This document shows, piece by piece, positions 61,467-64,000 of a DNA stretch of 64,000 nt. Location of the stretch: positions 30,840-94,839 of the forward strand of contig NZ_CAKLPZ010000006.1 in the NCBI RefSeq assembly GCF_923081025.1, in the 5' to 3' direction. Origin of the DNA: Neolewinella maritima (GTDB lineage: Bacteria > Bacteroidota > Bacteroidia > Chitinophagales > Saprospiraceae). The translations under genes were made by a program, and so were the position numbers. Under the pieces are notes generated by a model. The model ran no database searches and was not told the DNA's origin. It worked only from the letters and a program-made list of their open reading frames with translations. The number at the start of each line of letters is the position of its first letter. Position 1 is the stretch's first letter.

Positions 61467-61988
61467 ATGGCTAAGACAAAAAGTACGTTCACCCCCGTAA
61501 GTATGCCCGGACTGGGTTCTGAGTTTGACGACGTGTTTAAGGACGATTTCAAGGTCGAGCCGAACAAACCGTCCGAACCGGCTCCCCCTCCCGCAACGGC
61601 TGCGACCCCCGCCGCAGCATCTGCCCCCGCTCCTGCTGCACCTTCGAAAACGAGGGGTAAGACTAAGGAGCCTAGAAAAAAGAAAGTGGTCGCTAAAGCC
61701 AGTCCCGAAACGGCTCCGGAAATCGAACAGGCCATCCCGCCGCCCTCCACCAGTTTCGACAAGGAAGCCCTGGGTTGGTTCTTCTCCAACTCCCCGGACA
61801 TCAGTCGGCCTAAGCAACTGTACGTGGACAGGAGTACCAAGGAAACCCTACACGCTGTGGCGCGGGCTGCAAAAATTCCCGTTGGTCACCTGACCGAGAA
61901 CATCGTCCGCTGGTTCCTCCTGTCGAATAAGTCAGAGATCACTAAGATCATCGCACGCAATCGAGATCCGTTCAACCACCTCGACTAG
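61467..61988 (+). CDS. DUF3408-like ParB-type partner protein
   Basis: A 173-residue protein from the ATG at 61467 (MAKTKSTFTPVSMPGLG). Residues about 25-85 are a Pro/Ala/Lys linker; the C-terminal domain (QLYVDRSTKETLHAVARAAK and ENIVRWFLLSNKSEITKII) is ribbon-helix-helix-like, as in the DUF3408 partners of ParA on Bacteroidota conjugative elements. It probably binds the AT-rich palindromes upstream of parA. A terminator follows. Confidence 0.75.
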   Translation: MAKTKSTFTPVSMPGLGSEFDDVFKDDFKVEPNKPSEPAPPPATAATPAAASAPAPAAPSKTRGKTKEPRKKKVVAKASPETAPEIEQAIPPPSTSFDKEALGWFFSNSPDISRPKQLYVDRSTKETLHAVARAAKIPVGHLTENIVRWFLLSNKSEITKIIARNRDPFNHLD

Positions 61989-62010
61989 ACTAATCAGCCT
62001 GAATAAGCTA

Positions 62011-62042
62011 GGGGGGCCGGTCAGTTGACCGGTCCCCTTTTC
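62011..62042 (+). terminator. Rho-independent terminator after the par operon
   Basis: A 12-bp stem GGGGxCCGGTCA / TGACCGGTCCCC with a short loop, followed by TTTT. Confidence 0.75.
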
Positions 62043-62089
62043 GTTACTGTAATCCAGCAGTAACCTCCTTGAAGCACTAAGAAGCGCTT

Positions 62090-63573
62090 TTATCCTACTT
62101 CGTTCTCTAACTGCTTCCCTCCGATTCCCGGAATGGAGGGTACCCCAGTATGCTGCTTGGCATGAAAAGTCTTTCGGCGATTTTTCCCGTAAAACCGTAG
62201 CCAGGATCGTGTTTTGTCATAGCCCTCTCCACAGTTCTCACACGCGTCCCGGTCGCCGTCGTCCTGATCATACTCGTCCCCATCGTCCTGGTCGTGCTCG
62301 TCGATATGCCTTAACGCGTTCACTAGCCCGGTTGACTCCCTGGGGGCTACTTCCTCCGTTTCCAGCTTTACGGTCCAGTTATGCTCCGCTGACGCATGAT
62401 CTGACTCATTGTCAAATGCGTCTATCTCGTCGGTTGTAGGTGCCTGAAAAGGGTCTACCCGGTCGCTCACTGGCTGGGGTAGGGGAGTGGCCCCGGTCAC
62501 TTCCGGGTAGCTCTCTGCCGCCCGCGTAATCTTCACCCGCCAGCCTTCCTCCCGTTCCCACAGTACGGGCGACTGGATGGGGGGTTAGGGCGTCCGGAGT
62601 AGTCCGCTCCACCCATTTCGCCAGACAATAGACTTCCCGCCGTGAACGGACCGTCAGGACCTTATACAGCGACTGTAACGGGCCTTCCTCAGAGCAAAAG
62701 GGGTCCGGCTGTACTCGTTTCTCATTTCCTGCCCCGGCGTGGTGAAGTTCTTTCACTACGATGGACACCAACAGGACGATCAGGCACACGACGGTGAACC
62801 AAGCCAGACCGCCTCCGTGGTGGCTTACGGTCAGCTGGTGATCTGCCATAGCCGCTTCGTTGTCCTGGGCGACGTTGGCCCGGGTACTCCCCTTGTCTAC
62901 CTCAATGGCATCGAGCTCGCCGCGGTACCGATCGCGCGCCTTTGTCAGGGCGGCTTCCCGCTTTTCCGTGAGTCTGGCGACCTTCTCGCCGCGGCTTGCC
63001 AGGGCTTTCGCTTCGTCCCGCGCGAGTTCAGCTATTCGGGTGGTGTACCGCCGGTCTGTCGTGCGTTTCTTGGCTTTAAGCTGATTTATGCGCCCCTGAA
63101 ACCTCCGTGTCGTGCCGCTCGTACTGGTACGGGTGGCGGTGATGCGGGCGGCATAGCTGCCCGCCACATCGGCTTCATCCTTCTCCCACGATGCCTTAGC
63201 CAGGCTTCCTTTCTGGTCGGCCGGCTTATCCGATGCGGTACTGCTAGCTAGGGTAGGGGGGGTTAGCTACGGCACTCACCAATGACCGGGAGCCGGTGAA
63301 CGATAGGGTGGCCGAAGCTCCCAGGAGCAACAGGGTAGCGACCAGGACGACGGATGGAATACCTGGATCGTAACCCTTCCACTGCTTTAGAATGACGGTC
63401 CTGGACGCGAAGGGAAAGAGCCGGCGCAAACCGATCTCGATGATGGCTACCCCTACGGTAGCTCCACCGATCGATGCTGCCGCAGCGTACTCCGGCCAGA
63501 GGGGGGCTAGACGGGTGAACAGGAGCGCATAGAGGATGCTCCATTCGGTCAGGGCGCTCGCGCGTTGGGCTAA
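62090..63573 (-). pseudogene. Membrane/coiled-coil protein broken by frameshifts at G/C runs
   Basis: Reading right to left: two helices (WSILYALLFTRLAPLWPEYA; ASIGGATVGVAIIEIGLRRL), another (IPSVVLVATLLLLGASATLS), then a shift at the C7 run at 63256-63262, a Lys/Arg coiled coil (LTEKREAALTKARDRYRGEL), a helix (GLAWFTVVCLIVLLVSIVVK), a second shift at the C6 run at 62579-62584 and an acidic C-terminus with CENCG. Restoring one base at each run gives a single continuous protein. No family recognised. The breaks at homopolymers point to sequence error rather than decay. Confidence 0.6.
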
Positions 63574-63836
63574 TTAACCGGCAACGGTCAGGTTGGGATT
63601 GAGTACCGGATAGCGGCTAAAGAACCGCTTGTCCTCGGGGGGTACTGGGGGGCTGGTAAAAGATCTTTATCTTGATATGGATGTTGAGTGGTCCCCTGGC
63701 GGTACCGCTCTGCAGCTGAGGCGGCGGGTCGTCTAGCGGGGTACTTACGGCCAACCTTCGGGTGGCCCACGATGGAAGGGTGTACTGCGGGAAGAGGGGT
63801 GGTGGTCGGGGATGCGGTGGTCCATAGGCAGGGGGG
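63574..63836 (-). pseudogene. Coding remnant before the contig end
   Basis: Two or three frames each give part of a protein, ending ...KRFFSRYPVLNPNLTVAG at 63574 in one frame, with PLNIHIKIKIFYQPPSTP in another. Frame changes fall in C runs. Product not recognised. Confidence 0.35.
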
Positions 63837-64000
63837 GGGGGGGGGGGGAACCCCCCCCCCCCCCCCCCAAACCCTTCCCCACCCCCCTTTTTCCGGCCGG
63901 GGGTTTCTTTGGCCCGGGGGCGGGCCTTTTTGCCCGCGGGTTTTTCTTCTTTTAACCCCTCCCCCCGCGGCCCACTTAGGCGCGCCCCCTGTTCACCCTG
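63830..64000. other. Low-complexity poly-G/poly-C end, probable assembly artefact
   Basis: Runs of more than 15 G and more than 15 C are followed by blocks of homopolymers. Nothing in it resembles the rest of the window. Confidence 0.8.

Overview
The window looks like a mobilisable plasmid, or a large plasmid-derived contig, from a member of the Bacteroidota. The evidence is family content: TonB receptors with a carboxypeptidase-regulatory-like domain, RND pumps fused to TolC, DUF2911, DUF3347, DUF3945 and DUF3408-like proteins, a Csp-type copper protein and a Bacteroidota-type MobA relaxase. Base composition by eye is in the mid-50s % GC, which would suit a Saprospiria/Lewinella-like host, but that placement is inference. 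No rRNA, tRNA or core housekeeping gene was seen. An iteron origin with repA, a parA pair, and a relaxase with coupling protein argue directly for a plasmid.

Layout. (1) 1-16.6 kb is metal export: an RND/MFP/TolC/TonB-receptor operon, an ArnT-like glycosyltransferase, a CDF transporter, a PIB-4 P-type ATPase, and a CzcB plus CzcA-CzcC fusion pump with a small His/Cys protein upstream. (2) 16.7-19.4 kb holds a broken Crp/Fnr gene followed by a sterol-desaturase-like gene and a DoxX-DsrE pair. Each of these two units has a perfect TGTGA-N6-TCACA site in front of it. (3) 19.6-26.8 kb is an accessory island: a short tyrosine recombinase, an MmeI-like restriction-modification protein, a PIN/ImmA-IrrE-type toxin-antitoxin pair, a YegP-like protein and a protein made of eleven 17-residue repeats. 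(4) 26.9-39.9 kb is a copper island, nearly all on the minus strand: CopZ-like chaperone, PIB-1 and PIB-3 ATPases, multicopper oxidase, Csp storage protein, DUF305 and DUF3347 proteins, and an AraC-type regulator truncated by an IS fragment. (5) 39.7-50.1 kb is decayed and variable: IS5 and IS3 remnants, a second broken integrase copy, a degenerate CRISPR-like array without cas genes, a KilA-N gene with an unknown partner, and several orphan small genes. (6) 50.2-62 kb is the plasmid backbone: repA, an iteron array enclosed by a 21-bp inverted repeat, a TOPRIM primase-like protein, DUF3945, M23 peptidase, XRE regulator, TraG/VirD4, relaxase, MobC, a candidate oriT, an AT-rich palindrome cluster, parA and a DUF3408-like partner. 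(7) 62-64 kb contains a membrane/coiled-coil gene broken at G/C homopolymers and ends in poly-G/poly-C sequence that looks like a contig-end artefact.

Functionally the cargo is heavy-metal and copper tolerance: cytosolic chaperone and P-type ATPases, periplasmic oxidase and storage protein, and trans-envelope RND export. It rides on a mobilisable iteron replicon and is accompanied by a restriction-modification system and a toxin-antitoxin pair that would help it persist.
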